From contig JAQFVV010012498.1 of assembly GCA_028023455.1 (NCBI GenBank), positions 3,562,797 to 3,626,796 on the forward strand: a DNA stretch of 64,000 nucleotides, read 5' to 3'. The notes below the pieces were generated by a model that saw only the letters and a list, made by a program, of their open reading frames with translations, was not told the origin of the DNA and made no database searches. The stretch comes from Epiperipatus broadwayi (taxonomy: Eukaryota; Onychophora; Udeonychophora; Euonychophora; Peripatidae). Positions 33,462 through 47,151 of this stretch are shown in pieces (within the stretch, counting starts at the first letter, position 1; every line of letters starts with the position of its first letter). The position numbers were made by a program, and so were the translations under genes.

Positions 33462-34239
33462 AATTAATATAATACACACAACAATAGACAACTACAGCAA
33501 AGGAAAAGATAAATGAAATTGCTAGTAAGCAAAATATAAAAGCAAACCCAGTTCATTTACATTGCCTTGTGTTATTTTTCAAATGATCCAATAACTACAC
33601 AAATCTGGCCTTTAAAGATTGAATGTTCATATCCAAGAAATGATGGATGACTTGTTCAAACATTTCAGATTATCTGTATAATTTTGTAGTGCAAAATTAT
33701 AAAAAATTACAATCAACATTTAAATAGAGAAAACTTTGATAAATTTATGTGGCTTAACAAAAGAAGTGAATTGATTTTAAATTTGACATTTAAAAATAAA
33801 AACTATGCTATTATTCAATCATAGTGATAAAAGAAATAAAACATCATCATCATTTATATAAAATTATGATTTTTTTTCATTTAAGCCATTAACTGCCAAT
33901 TAGCAAATCAAGAAAAATTAAATCTTATAACCTGTTGTGCCATAACTGGAGAGCTATTGTCCTGACCAAAGAAGTATAATAACTTACTCTACTTGCCTAT
34001 ATAATTCCTAAAGAAACACCAAATGTTCTACACTAAATATCCAAATATATTGTGAAGGAAAGCAACTGCAGAAAATGGAAATCATCATTTCAAGCACATT
34101 GCCAAGGAATTCTAGTGAGGGATGAATGACTTTCTGAAGAATGATCTGAAGAAAGATAGACTGTATCTATAAAAGACATTATTGCCAAGCTCATGGACAT
34201 TAATCAAGATGATTCAAAAAAAGTTTTGATTTTATTATA
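33462..34239. other. A+T-rich DNA without recognised features
   Basis: Moderately complex sequence at 33880-34200, with no open frame and no family recognised. Confidence 0.45.
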
Positions 34240-34700
34240 TATTTTTTATATATGTTTGTAAAATTCTGGTTTTATTTTACTTCCACACTTGGAAACATGC
34301 CTACATTTGGAAGGATTCGATTATCAGTGAAAGTAACAAAATGAATGGGGGGAGGTTTATTAAGTTAGACAAAAAATTATGTTAAACAAAGTTTAGGTCA
34401 GCTTTCCTCAATAGGGATGTGACATTGATCATCATAACTATGATATGGAATAAGATAAGATTTTTGGATGTTATTGCATATTAAGCACATATACTTATTA
34501 CAGGACAGAGTTTGTTATTTGTTTTTTTTTTTGTTAACTAATGATCATTTATATTTGTTTTAGGTATAAATGACTAACCTTCATTTACAGATGTTATTTC
34601 TATCAACCATATGGAACCATACATAGGTAGGGCATCCCCAAAAAAGATGGAACACCAATAACTGGAACTGGATGATGAGGCTATTACACATATGCCTGTA
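34240..34700 (+). repeat. Dispersed repeat, family D copy 1
   Basis: The stretch 34510-34690 is similar in the same orientation to 56765-56935. It has a TTTGTTAACTAA-like start, ATATTTGTTT, AAATGACTAAC, a TATTTCTAT block and CCAAAAAAGATGGAAC. The identity is patchy, so both copies are old. Type unknown. Confidence 0.45.
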
Positions 34701-35949
34701 TAATATTGTAAATTAGGTAATTAGTTTTGTGGTTGATTTAATAATGATTTTTATTTTTTCATTATTTTTGTCTGCTTTGTAAATAATTATTGCCTTGTCA
34801 TGTATCTCTACCATGGGTAAGGGTTGGAATAGTGAACACATTTAATCATTGATATGGTAGAAATACATTCTTGATACACACAATTATATATTTTTATCAT
34901 GCTAAGAACTTTTGAATTTTTGTTTGCTTTTGTGTAAATTCACTCCTGAAGAGAGGTCAAAGGCAGATTTCTCCAAGTTTGAATACTGAGGCATAAAGGA
35001 GTCCCAAAGAGAGGTGAGATATGGATGAACTAGTCCAAATTGTATCTAAATTTAATGTGTAAACTTAGCACTAGTCCATTGAAGGTAGATTTGATCATAG
35101 GTTAGGTACTCTGTGTCATTCACAGCATCCTATAAGAAGATCATATGTCTGATCATAGTCAAATATGCTTTTTCTCTTCTGGTGGAAAATCTAGACCATT
35201 AGAGAGTTTCTCAGCAAATATATAAAAATTTACAAAAATCACTAAGAAGAATTAAGAAAAATAATATGTGGTAATAAATATTTATAAACCATTAGAAAAT
35301 TATCTAAATAAATCATATTTATAAATTATTGTGCAAAATGTAAATTAATATATTTGACAATAATGTGTAAATTCACTCTCTTTTTCAAATTAATTTCATT
35401 TACATTACTTATTAAAACTATGGCAAAATCAAATTATATTTTAAAATGTTGGTTGTAAATATATCAATTTTCAATGCTTTTATATTAATGTGCCCAGTAT
35501 GTGTATATTTCTGACTGCATGTTTGTATATTCACATTTTGAATTTTTAACAATTAAAAAAATCTGCTTCCATTTAAAATTTGAATTCACATTCTCACATT
35601 TCCCCCAAAATCTCCTTAACAATTGAATGAATAAAAATATTACATTTGTAGAAAAAAATTTTCTTATTACTGATTTAACTCATATATTCAATTAATTTAA
35701 TTAATTAACATAAAATGTATATTTGATAGAAACAAACATAAATATTTTATATTGTAGGCAATCACATGATGTTTAAATTTAGAATTCATTTGTTAAAGAG
35801 TGTATTTTTAATTTTCACATCTTATTGTTAAATTGTATTTTTGTCAGATTTTTTTATAATTTCAACCATTTCTTAGAATAATATGTAAATATAACTAAAA
35901 AGTAATATGTAGAATGCTTTTATGTAAATAACAGAATAAAAAATAAAAA
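34701..35949. other. A+T-rich DNA without recognised features
   Basis: Nothing supported. Confidence 0.5.
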
Positions 35950-36238
35950 ATACAACAAAGATAAGTCCACCTCTTGGTTAATTTGCCATTTTTGGAAAAT
36001 ATTAGAGACCTTAAAAATTGACACTTGTTATAAAATAATTGGAAATTGCAAAAATATTGGCATTTCATAAAAAATATTTGGTTAAAATAAATCATAAAAA
36101 TCAAAAAGCCCTCAAATGCTGTTATGAATTGACATTATTTCTGCAATTTCTAATCGTTTTATAACATGTGTAGAATTTTAAGATCTCTGACATTTGTAAA
36201 AATGGCAAATTAACCAAAAACCATATTACTTTGTTATT
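35950..36238. repeat. Foldback repeat, arms about 115 bp
   Basis: Arm 35952-36068 is an imperfect reverse complement of about 36124-36238. Shared blocks are AACAAAG at the ends, GGTTAATTTGCCATTTTT, TTATAAAA and GAAATTGCA. The middle is about 55 bp. No open frame of note. Confidence 0.75.
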
Positions 36239-37706
36239 TTTCTACTTTTTAGTTGACTATTGACCTAAAAGCATTATTTAATAGAGCTTTTTTTACATAT
36301 TATGTTCTATCATTTAGCAAATGATAGCCTAATTTTAAACCTACTGTTTTTTAATTTTATTTTATTAAATTGGTACCCATGGTTGAATGTGAGTTATATA
36401 ATTAGATCAAAAATGTCTAACTATAAATATTTTCTTTTTCTTTCTATTTTAAAAAAATGAAATAAATAAATAAGAAGACAATATAAAGTTGAAAAAAATC
36501 TCTTTAGATATTTAGAACTTAGACAGTGTTAAAAATAATGATAACAGAAAGCAATATATTTTGAAGTTTATTTATATTCATTTATTGCAGATATTAATGT
36601 GTATAAGTGAATAATGTATAATATATCTTTAATAGTAATGATAATAAGTTAATGTCTAACTAAATCAATAATTTTCACTATATAATTTCATTGTTCTGAT
36701 GATTTTTATTTTCTTTTAACATTTGAATTATTCTTGCAGTTTTATTCATCAATTGTAGTTTATTAATTACACGTAAAAGTATTAATTAATGTAAAAAATA
36801 AACAACTAAGAAAAAGTAATAAAAAGTTATAGTGCAAATCATTCATTTATATAAATATTAATCTTATTTATAATCATTGCAATCGAAAATAAATTATATT
36901 TAAGTAATAAAATAAATAAAACACAATGTTAATACATTATGCAACAAGTTTAATGGTGGTGAAAAGTAATAATAGTAATCTATTAATATTCATTATTTTC
37001 TCTCCAAGTTATTCTTATTAAGGATAGTTACATTTTACAAATATTAATACTGCATTTTTCAAATAGGCTTAGGAATTTGTTTACTGATACTTGTTTAAAG
37101 AAACTAATTATGATCTCATTTATTATAAATACAATTTTGTAATAATGTTGAATAAACATAAATAATAATTATAATAAATGTGTTAAATTAGAGAATGTGA
37201 ATGATACCAGTTTTTAACAATAAGAGTTTTAATTGTTATGCTGCTTTATCCTAACATATTCATAATAGCATAAAGAAAGTCTAAATTAACAGAATTGTTG
37301 GGGCAGTTAATATTTATGTATTTCACCCTGCAATTTAAATTTTAATAAAAATCTGACTTGTTCAATATTAATAAAATAAACATTATTCTGGTATGAAAAT
37401 TTAAAAAATGATGTCAATTAAAATAATTTATATAATTCATCACTACTAATATTCTCAATAAAATATTTAAAATAAATAAAAGAAATGTTGTATTAAGAAT
37501 TATAATATCAAAAAAGAAGCTATAACAAAACTTTTAAAAACTATTTTTAAACAAAAAAGTAAAAAAAAAATTAAGATAAAGATAAAGATAAAAGCAAGCC
37601 TATCAGTTTTACATTTCACACTTTTTCTATTAATCTTCTTATATCAGTTAGTTGTGACTTTATTTTTAAAATTATATAATAAAATATTGTCTATGTTTTT
37701 GTATGT

Positions 37707-37712
<6 letters not shown>
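36239..37712. other. A+T-rich DNA without recognised features
   Basis: Nothing supported apart from a short GATAAA repeat at about 37574-37592. Confidence 0.5.
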
Positions 37713-37746
<34 letters not shown>

Positions 37747-37749
37747 TAA

Positions 37750-37791
<42 letters not shown>
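37713..37791. repeat. Interrupted (TA)n tract
   Basis: Two TA runs separated by AAATATAAACATACA-like sequence. Confidence 0.9.
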
Positions 37792-37795
<4 letters not shown>

Positions 37796-38276
37796 TATAC
37801 TTTAATAATAAAATTTTGAGATTAAAAATTAAATTAAATAAAATCATATAAGATCATTACAAATTTTATTAATTATATTTTATCAAAATCTAAAATCAAT
37901 TTTATTAAATCAATTTTTGCAACTTAAATTAATAAAAATTTAACAATTAAGTATTTTTTTAAATTAATTTTCCATGAATAAAATTGTACGTTATATAAAA
38001 ATGTAAATAATTTAATCTATTTTATGTTTTTAATATTTACTTTTGAAAGATATAATAAAATTATTGTATAAATTTATATGTGCGTTATATATATAAGAAA
38101 TATCATAATGCATAACACAAGCTGAAATATATGTAAAATACAATCACTAATCATGATAAGATATTTTAGCACTGGCTTCTGAAAACGAATATAAATTCTG
38201 ATCTTAAAACAGCTAAACCCTGTTTCAAGTCAAGAATTTATATTTGGTAAATGTGAGCAATGCTGAAATCTCTTAA

Positions 38277-38280
38277 CATT

Positions 38281-38316
<36 letters not shown>

Positions 38317-38320
38317 AATA

Positions 38321-38356
<36 letters not shown>

Positions 38357-38362
38357 TATTGT
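38277..38362. repeat. Double hairpin with (TA)n at both tips
   Basis: ATTGTGA (38278-38284) pairs with TCACAAT (38313-38319) around a (TA)n run. The overlapping ACAATAGACA (38315-38324) pairs with TGTCTATTGT (38353-38362) around a second (TA)n run. The layout is X-(TA)n-X'/Y-(TA)n-Y', as at 42687-42834. Confidence 0.85.
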
Positions 38363-38395
38363 CAATACTAGATATAATGTAATTAATTATAAGGG

Positions 38396-38660
38396 ACTTG
38401 AACTCCGACATTCAAACTACCTACAGTTTTCCAATCTTTCTTATACTACTTTTACACATGATCACATGCATGTGAAAAAAATAATTATATCCAATATATG
38501 TATTTTGTTCTGAACCAACACTGATCAGTTGATCCAGATCCCTATTTTCAATACATATGTATAATCACTGATTAATTGAAATAAGCATATTGGGGCACAT
38601 TTAACTTTTTTTACTTGCAAATATTTAAGTAAAGTTTATTATTTTCTTGAATGAAGTACT
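38396..38660 (-). repeat. Family A repeat copy 3
   Basis: On the minus strand the end reads GAATGTCGGAGTTCAAGTCCC, a B-box-like sequence (38420 to about 38400). The family core follows at higher coordinates: ATATATTGGA (about 38500) and the TGATCAGTGTTGG region (about 38525). Sequence to about 38600 matches the extended inner part of the 47.7-kb and 62.9-kb copies. Confidence 0.65.
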
Positions 38661-38837
38661 TGGTATATTGATATCAAAATGTAGCTCTGCTTACACACCT
38701 TAAAATAATAAGTTCTGTATTTGGATGCAAAATAAGTATAATATTAAATATTGAAATGTAGTTATTTTATTTATAAAATCATGTAAATCATATATATACA
38801 CACACTTACATCCCACGTAGATATACACATTGTTACA

Positions 38838-38858
38838 ATATATATATATATATATATT
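38838..38858. repeat. Short (TA)n run
   Basis: About ten TA units before family A copy 4. Confidence 0.85.
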
Positions 38859-38869
38859 TGATTGAATAC

Positions 38870-39035
38870 AATTTATATACTTGGTGTTCAAGCTCCCTTG
38901 AGTTATCCGCTCGATCTTCTGACCACATACGCGGAAAAGATAATTGATCTCCAATATATGAATTTCATGCTGAATCAGTACTCATTAGTTGGTCCTGATC
39001 ATCATCTCGCACGCATATATATATATATGATATGT
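38870..39035 (-). repeat. Family A repeat copy 4
   Basis: Minus-strand copy with GGTCAGAAGATCGAGCGG near its B-box side and the core CAATATATGAATTTCATGC/TGAGTACTGATTCAGC at about 38952-38990. The B-box itself is degraded (GAGCTTGAACACC). Confidence 0.6.
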
Positions 39036-41272
39036 CCTGAAAATTAAATTTATTTATTAAGTTTCAGAATCTGGTGTAAATAGAAAAAGTAAAATAAGTT
39101 TTTACACCAATTAATATAATAAATAAAATATTTAAATAATTTAATTTTCATCTTATTTACATATATATATATAATTTAATTAAGTAATGATGATTCGAAT
39201 TTTAGCTAATTCTATGATTATAAAAAAGAAAAATCAGATAATAAAAATAAAATCTTAACGTTAAAAATTTTTTTTATCTGAATAACACAGATATTAGGAA
39301 TAAAAAAACAATCAATGTATGTTAAGCTCTTTTCCAAATACAGAACGAAAGAGTTAGACAAGAGTGTGCTACTGCCAAGTGATTCAAGTGATTGAATCAA
39401 GTGATTATCATTGTTAATAATGCTTTTATCATTCCGTTAATGCGATTCATTTGAATATCTTAGTATTTTTACATCAATTCAAAAAAATTTTGTTGATAAA
39501 CAACTTCCAATTTAATTTTAAAATCAATCTCATAAAAATTAATCAAGGTGCAAGATGTGCTAAATATTTTATTTATAAAAGATATTTTAAAACTTATTTT
39601 TTCTTAAATATATTTACGTATAATTTATGTAAATTTAATGTCTGTAATTTCAATCATTTAAAAATTCTGACTGTAACTAAAATAGTCTGAGGAGAAAAGA
39701 ATGTAATATGACCACGTATCATTAAGTCAGTAATTGCTTTTTGACTTTTTAATAGGCACATTTCTTCTTTTTTTTTTCAGTTTAAAAAAAAAGTGGTAAA
39801 AAAGAAATATGATACGAAACTGAGAAAGTGTAAGTTAAATTATGGATTTAAATAGCGCTAAGGGCATTAAAAATATATTAAAAAAAAAAAAAAATCAGCT
39901 TTCGTAAAATGGTGCTAATATGCGTATTAAACCAAATTAACTAAGGCTTAGATATTAGAAATATTAAGATAATTAAATTTGAATTTCGGTATTAAAAAAA
40001 AAAGTATCAAAACTAATATCTTATATTAAATATGTATAAACAATATCAACAAAAAAGTAAGTCATATGTAGGTAAATAAAAAGGTAATGTTCTATGTGTG
40101 TGTGTTTTTTTTACAAAAGAAGTTGTAATTATTATACTTGTTGAATATGTTTAACGTTATTTGTAAGTGATTTAAAACACATAATGTATTCCGATAATTT
40201 TAGAAAAACGTATTATCATTTAGATTAATATTTTAAAAAAGTAGACCATAATTTATATTATTAATTTTATCTGCATTTAAATGAATTGTTTAAAAAAAAA
40301 ACTAGCAATAGGTTAAAAGTCAAATAATATCTAGAAATTGTTTTTGTTGCTTTTTTATTAAGCAATGATGTGCCTACTTATGTGGAAAAAAAAATTATGA
40401 GTCTACTTTCCGTAAAATCATATAATGCTTCTTGTTCAAAGAGTTTTGAAAATATTTTTTGTTGATAACTGTAAATAATATTATAAATATAAAACAGCTT
40501 AATAGTGCTGATTAAATATTGCTGTATTGTATTTTAAAAAATTATAAAAGTGTAATATATTCATTATATATTTAATAATTTCTTGTGGTGCAATGGTAAT
40601 ACATTCATCTTTTCTATCCTCATACCGAATTTCAAAATTATGTAAACTTTGTCTTATTTTATTAAAATAGAAATGTGAAATATGTTGTGTGTTTTTTTTT
40701 TTTTAATTAAGCTGAATCATATTTAATCTTGCGAATCAATCAATAGTAATTAATAAGTGGATAGATCCCGAGTTAATCTGAATTGATTAAATGCGTTCCA
40801 ATCCTTTGAATGTAATTTTTAAAAAAATATGATTGCTATGAAAGATATCATATTTCTCTGGGTGCTAAATCCATGGTGACATTTATTATATTATGTATAT
40901 GATCTTTTTGGAGCATTTTGAACTGACTGACATTGTAATATTCAGTTTTATTTATGAATAATCAAAATAAATAAAACCCAAGAATTTATTAACTTTTATT
41001 TTTTTTAAGACTTTAGCATAAAGTAATATTTGATTTTTAATTGAAGTAGTATGTCTATTATAGTTAAGTTTGTGAGAATACACTTTAAATTAACAAATAA
41101 AACAAACATTATTAATCACACAGATTAATAAATAATAATACCAGCAACAAGAATCATACAAAACAATCAAAATAAAGCCAAAACTAATATAGGCATCAGA
41201 ATATTGTAAAATAAGATATGAGATAATATATATTAGAATTGCAAACTATTGATAATATAAGAAATCCATATA
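39036..41272. other. A+T-rich DNA without recognised features
   Basis: Small open frames at 39218-39400 (minus) and 39451-39690 (plus) look like noise. At 40582-40630 a faint tRNA-like stretch (GGTGCAATGGTAATACATTC, then ATACCGAATTTC) may be a very old SINE head. Confidence 0.4.
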
Positions 41273-41401
41273 TACTACTATTATTATTATTATTACTTCT
41301 TTTTCTACTACTACTACTGCTGCTGCAACTGCTACTGCAACTGCTACTGCTACTACTACTGCTACTACTACTACTACTACTACCACTATTACTACCACTA
41401 T

Positions 41402-41487
<86 letters not shown>

Positions 41488-41488
41488 T
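41273..41488. repeat. Compound (CTA)n/(TTA)n/(CTG) tract
   Basis: A 216-bp trinucleotide tract, mostly CTA with TTA and a few CTG and CAA variants. Poly-Ser, poly-Leu and poly-Val frames across it are artefacts. Confidence 0.97.
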
Positions 41489-41580
41489 ATTGTAACATAT
41501 GTAAAGCAATTTATGAATTTGTTCATTTATATTATTAATTAGTAAATAATATTTAATTTGCGAAGTGCAGATAGATGAAA

Positions 41581-41722
41581 TTGAAATTAAATTGAGATAC
41601 TGGAAAATCTCATTGTGTTTATTATAACACTTATTGGACAGCTATCATAACATCTGATTGGCTGTCAGATAAGTGTTATAATGAATGCAACAAAATTTTC
41701 GAATATCTCAATTTAATTTCAA
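41581..41722. repeat. MITE-like palindrome, 142 bp
   Basis: TTGAAATTAAATTGAGATA at 41581-41599 is mirrored by TATCTCAATTTAATTTCAA at 41704-41722. Inner blocks ATTATAACACTTAT and GACAGC are mirrored as well. Arms are about 64 bp with a 14-bp loop. Target-site duplications were not evident. Confidence 0.8.
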
Positions 41723-42686
41723 TTATTAATTAATGTAACATTTTATTATAGTAAAAGCAAAAATAGTCACTAAGAACCAAATACTTGAGTGATCTGTTCT
41801 CATGTAATTATTTAATAGTTAATTTTATGATTCTAAACTGTAGTTTATTACAGAGGGTTGATGATAGTGATGCCATTGCTGGATATTCTTCACTCATTTG
41901 TGAATAATTATAATGATTTTTTTGTTGTTTTTGAGTTAATTTGTTGGTAGAAGGTGTACCAGTTTAAATAAATCTGAATATGTTAGTATTGTACAGTGAA
42001 TCTATTGCAAATAGGCTAACATTGCTTTGGATGGATACATATTTTGTTCTCACATTTTCTAATGTAATCATTTTTGGCAAGAAAATTGTATATATTTCAT
42101 AGCTTATTTAAATATGTATAATTCTTTTTACAAAATATTTGTATCGTATTCATTTAAAAATAAACACATTCATGACTATATGTAAATTTTATTTAAATTA
42201 ATTTTGTTTTTTAAACATACAAATTGAGAAAATATATTAACAATACACATAAAATCAAAACCAGCTACATTTTCACAAACAAAGTAATACAGAATTTTGA
42301 GATATTTTAGTTATTACAAAACAAAGTACAGATTTTAGAACACAGTTTTATCGTTTTACAAACAATAATTTAAGATTTAAAAATGAAATTAAATTAATGA
42401 AGTTTTCATTAATATAGTTTTTTTTTTGTCAATGTGATAATTGTCCATTAAAAAAAACAATATGATAATCATCCAATAAAAAAAAGATATTATTCAGAAT
42501 ACATATTTTAATTTATTTTTTTTCCAATAATTTCAAAATTAAAATATTACTTTTACAGATAATTGTCATTTATAAACTTATATTTCTAATAACTCAGCTA
42601 CAATTTATTGAATTACAATATGAAGTTAATAAAATATAAATAGTTTTGTTTGAATATAAATAATAACTTAGTTTGTACATTTAAAT
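41723..42686. other. A+T-rich DNA without recognised features
   Basis: Nothing supported. Confidence 0.5.
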
Positions 42687-42707
42687 AATAAATCAAATTT
42701 AAAACTT

Positions 42708-42743
<36 letters not shown>

Positions 42744-42834
42744 AAGTTTTAAATTTGATTTATTGTGCCTATTCAGAAGGTCACAATATATATATATATA
42801 TATATATTGTGACCTTCTGAATAGGCACAATAAA
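42687..42834. repeat. Two overlapping perfect hairpins with (TA)n tips
   Basis: Hairpin 1: 42687-42710 and 42741-42764 are perfect 24-nt reverse complements around a 30-nt (TA)n run. Hairpin 2: 42759-42786 and 42807-42834 are perfect 28-nt reverse complements around a 20-nt (TA)n run. The two share 6 nt (42759-42764). The absence of mismatches implies recent formation. Confidence 0.95.
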
Positions 42835-45110
42835 CAAATTTTAAGTAGATAAAACTGTATCAGTAATAACTAATTGTGTTTAACTAAAAAAAAAAGTGAA
42901 ACAACATGAAATTAAAAAAAAAAAACATATTAATAATCCAAAACCTTGTTTAGAAAGTACTTACAAATATTATTTAGATGTTTTGAGACATTTAGTAATT
43001 CTTTGATGGGTGTTTAATGATAGAAAGGGGGTAGCTTGTCACAGAAATTGTTGGTGTACAGGTTGAGTTGATACAAATTTGTCTTATCTGTCTGTAAGGC
43101 AATGGTTGATATATGTTTAAAGATTTTCTGGTTTATTTTCTCACTGATACTCCAGTTCATAGCATAGTTAGTACAGTATATTTGCCTCATGGTCATAAAT
43201 GCTTCTATTTTAATCAAATTGGTTTAAAACTTATAGTGCAGCATATATGTGTGTGCATTTATGTTTGGGACATCCTACAACTTCATCTTTCACTCATGTA
43301 TTTGATTATGATACAGAATATTATATTTACACTGAAATATTTAAACTTATAATAAATATTTTTGATAACCAATTTAAACACATTTTAAGTGAGTATTGGG
43401 TAGATCGATCGGTGAATGTTGGGCAGACTAAATACACTGTCAACGATTTTATTTGCTAAATATTTTTATTACTTTAGAACTATAGAGAATATATAATATT
43501 TTTATTAATATTTTAATTTGATTTAATATTATTTAGAAGACAGAATGATTTTTTTTTCTTTTTCAAGAGAGAAAATGTTATTAAATATTATCAGCTAATT
43601 ATCTCAGTGCAAAGGATGGGATTAACCTTCTTGAGGTTGACCTTTGAGGGGAGTAACCTTTTGATTGGTGGAAGAAATGAACACCTAAGCAATAATCGAT
43701 AACAAAAAAAGATAATATATAATAAAGTAATTTGCTTTATTACATTTCTCTCTTTATGTGTTCCTCTTACAAGATCAAGTGGTTAATATTCAACTTAAAT
43801 TCAAAAGTACAACTGTCTTTAAGTATTATTTTTTTTATATGAAACTAGTTTAAAAAAATTTTCTTTGGAATATAAAAAAAAGATGAGAACATAATCAACT
43901 TCAACAAGGTATATCACCCTATGTTTTCAATTAACTAACTTTAGTTTTAATACTATCATTTAAAATGCATATGTACATATATAAGTCAACTTTAACTTGT
44001 CTAATCTTAATCTTTAATATTAATAAAAAAAATTAATTGTATGAATTTTGTTATCTTATGTGAAAAGTTTTGCTGAACTTTTTAACAAAACATTTCATAA
44101 ACTCTAGATTAAAAAAATTATCTGGTTATAGAAAATTAAAACTCAAATGGAAGGATGTGTGTGTCTAACTTAATGTAATATTCCCTATTTTTTATTATTT
44201 TATGAGAATTATACCTAACCATTCATGTCTTATAGGATTAAGGAATTAAATGTGTGGCTTATATAAAACTAATGGATAACTAAATTCTATTAAATGTGCA
44301 TATAACTTAATGCAAGTGGAAAAGCATAAATATTAAATGTGTACAGTTTCCTCATTGTGCTCATTATTTATACTTAACCTATCACCGATTATGTAGAATT
44401 AAGTGAAAATTATAAAGTAAGTAATTATTTACTTAATGAATGGCCTATAATAAATTATTATAAATTCCTTGATAAATGTAAGTTTGTTGAAAACTAATGC
44501 TGCTTTTAAAATTTGCAAGAATGATTGCTGAGTTATAAACTGTGAAACCGCCATTTAATTAAATAGTAAAATATTACTAGAAATTTGCAGCAGTAAATGT
44601 AATTTGTCATTATGAAAAGAAAATATGTTGAAAACTTCACCTGCTATACTGTCAGCAATTTCAATTAGCTATTTGATAAGAACATTAGAAACTGCTCTTC
44701 AATTGGATCCAAAAATGTGTATTGTCGATCCTGTTAGAATTGTATATATGTCTACTAACATATATCCCTTTTAGAATTATTGTCATTATCTTTGGACATG
44801 CCTAAGAAGCTTTATTTACAAACTGTATGAATGAACTATTATTTTTCAGCTAAAGAAGATTTAGTCATTTCTTTTGTTGTTAGTGTATGGTAGATAGGTA
44901 GATCATTTATGTGTCTCTATGCCTTTTTTTTAATTTTCTTTTGCTCCAAGATTGTCTCATATATGTATAGTCTGAAAATATTTTACACTTGGTAATTGAT
45001 TGTTATTTTGATGTAATGTTTTTTTGTATATACATGTATTCTATATGCTTATGTTAGTGATAGAAATATTTATTTGCTATTATGAAGTCAGCAGTTAATT
45101 TAAAGAGAGC
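42835..45110. other. A+T-rich DNA without recognised features
   Basis: Short frames at 43014-43217 (minus) and 43113-43459 (plus) match nothing I know. A patch of higher complexity lies at 43600-43690. Confidence 0.45.
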
Positions 45111-45400
45111 TAAATACATAAAAAGTGTTGTTTTATCTTTACATTGTCAGAGATGAGGAAGTCTATTTAATAATGATTGTTATACTTCAAATTTAAAACA
45201 TTTGTAGTTCATCAAAAATTAACATTTTATTTAAATTTATTATTTAATATTAAATACATAAAAGTCTTGTTTTTATCTTTGCATTGTTGGAGATGATGAA
45301 CTTTGTTTAATAATGATTATTATACCTCAAAATTTGAAGCATTTATAATTTGTCATGAATTAGTGATTTCTTTTCAATTTATTAGTTAATGTTCCTATAA
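45111..45400 (+). repeat. Tandem duplication, period 140 bp
   Basis: TAAATACATA at 45111 and 45251 each start a similar block continuing with TTTTATCTTT-CATTG, GAGATGA and TTTAATAATGATT. Diverged by roughly a fifth. Confidence 0.7.
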
Positions 45401-46400
45401 TATCTACATATTGAATGTGATTTGAAATTATTTTGTGCATTGTTGTGCATGTGTGTGCCTGATTTGTGCAATTCATTTATATAATAGTTAGATTTATGGT
45501 CACTGGACTTGCATTTTTCCAGTCTGTTTTGGATGATGTAATATGCCAAAGTAGGTGAAGGAAGTAGGAATTTATCTAAGAATGATTTTTTTTAATGTTT
45601 AGAATGAAATGTTTTAAGTATCTATAAAGAAAAAAATCATTAATGATATATATTATATTATCAGGGGTGGAGAGAACTCTTCCTTAGTTTATTTAAATAC
45701 TTATCATGAGCGGATTATATTTCCTAGATTAATCATTTGTGCTTTATGATGATTATATTATATAAGGTGAAGCAGTGTATTTCCCTTGTTTTCAGTGATG
45801 AGACTGAATCCACACCAATATTGAACCTCTAAGTAAGGTTAAAGAGTCACTATATTTTTGTTTAGCTTATTAGAATTAAGAAAGTCTCCTTGTCTCTCAT
45901 GTCCATTTTGGAATGTTTTTCCATCACATATCCATAGCTATGTGTAATGTAGTTTGTCAATTAAAATAAAAGGTAGGATTAATCTCTTTTATGGAACATC
46001 TAAAACAGGAGTAGTGCTAAAGTTTTTGGTTGGTCTATGACATCATCCATATTTGGATATTTTATCTCTTAATTTCATAAGCAAACTGATGGGATGCAGC
46101 TGTGCTAATTATATTATAACAGGTGACATACTACAAAAAACGATTGAAATACTATTGATTTTGGAGATATGGAAGAGATCTATCACTGGATTTGTAAATC
46201 TTAGATAAATATTTCAAATCATATCATACTAATTTATTTTAAATTTTAAATCATCATATCCTCAAAATGATTCATCCTCATCTTGAATGAATAAACAAAA
46301 AGAAAGGGGAAAAAATGTAGCTAATTAATAGAATTGTTCAATTGACTTATAAAAGATAGTGTGATCTCTCTAACTCACATTTTTAGATCCATATGGCAAT
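45401..46400. other. A+T-rich DNA without recognised features
   Basis: Somewhat less A+T-rich than the surroundings but with no open frame or motif assigned. Confidence 0.4.
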
Positions 46401-46710
46401 GTTTAATTACTCCAATGTTAGTTTGTTCAGTAATGAATATTAGAATTGGCTAATAACATGTATATAGGTGTAGTAAATGTACAAAGATGTTTCTTTTAAT
46501 GTTTAATTACTCCCATGTTAGTTTGTTAATAAATATTTAATAAAGCATATTATTTTTAGCTAATAACATGTATATGTTTGGGGTAAAAGTACAAAAAAGT
46601 TTATTTTAATGTCTAATTATTCCAATGTTAGTTTCTTTAGCAGTAATATATTGGAATTGACTAATAACATGTACATGTGTAAAGTAAAAGTATAAAATGT
46701 TTATTTTGGC
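46401..46710 (+). repeat. Three-copy tandem repeat, 100-110 bp unit
   Basis: Units begin at 46401, 46501 and 46611 with GTTTAATTACTCCAATGTTA. Each ends with CTAATAACATGTATATG, then a GTAAAAGTA and TTATTTTAATG block. Confidence 0.85.
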
Positions 46711-47151
46711 TCCATAATGTAATAAATGTTTTATTTATTAAAAACTTTGTTGAGAGTTATTTTTTACATGCATTCATATTTTTAGTTTCCACACCTACAT
46801 ATCCAATGTGATATAATTGCACTATTTCATGAATTTAATAATGAACATGTTCAGATTTGATGTTATGTCTCGATTCAAACATTATAGTAAATGCCTAATT
46901 ATTTGACAAACTTCTGGGGAAGTTTATGTACTTAGTTATTATTTAGATAATGATTTGAAATAAAAAGGTACCTTTATTTCTTTCATTGTCTAACTTCTAT
47001 TTCATTAAAACAATACCCAATTTTATGTCATTACCTTTTATGATGGTTGTTGGTAGCTATTATACAGTATGAATTTTTAAATAAATTATGTAATAAAATC
47101 TCGATCATAATCCATTATTGTCTCCAGGACGATATTAACTTAATCATTTAG
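46711..47151. other. A+T-rich DNA without recognised features
   Basis: Nothing supported. Confidence 0.5.

Noticed and set aside
40582-40630. Possible tRNA gene or SINE head
   Set aside because: A- and B-box-like stretches are present but there is no acceptor or anticodon stem pairing and no second copy in the window.
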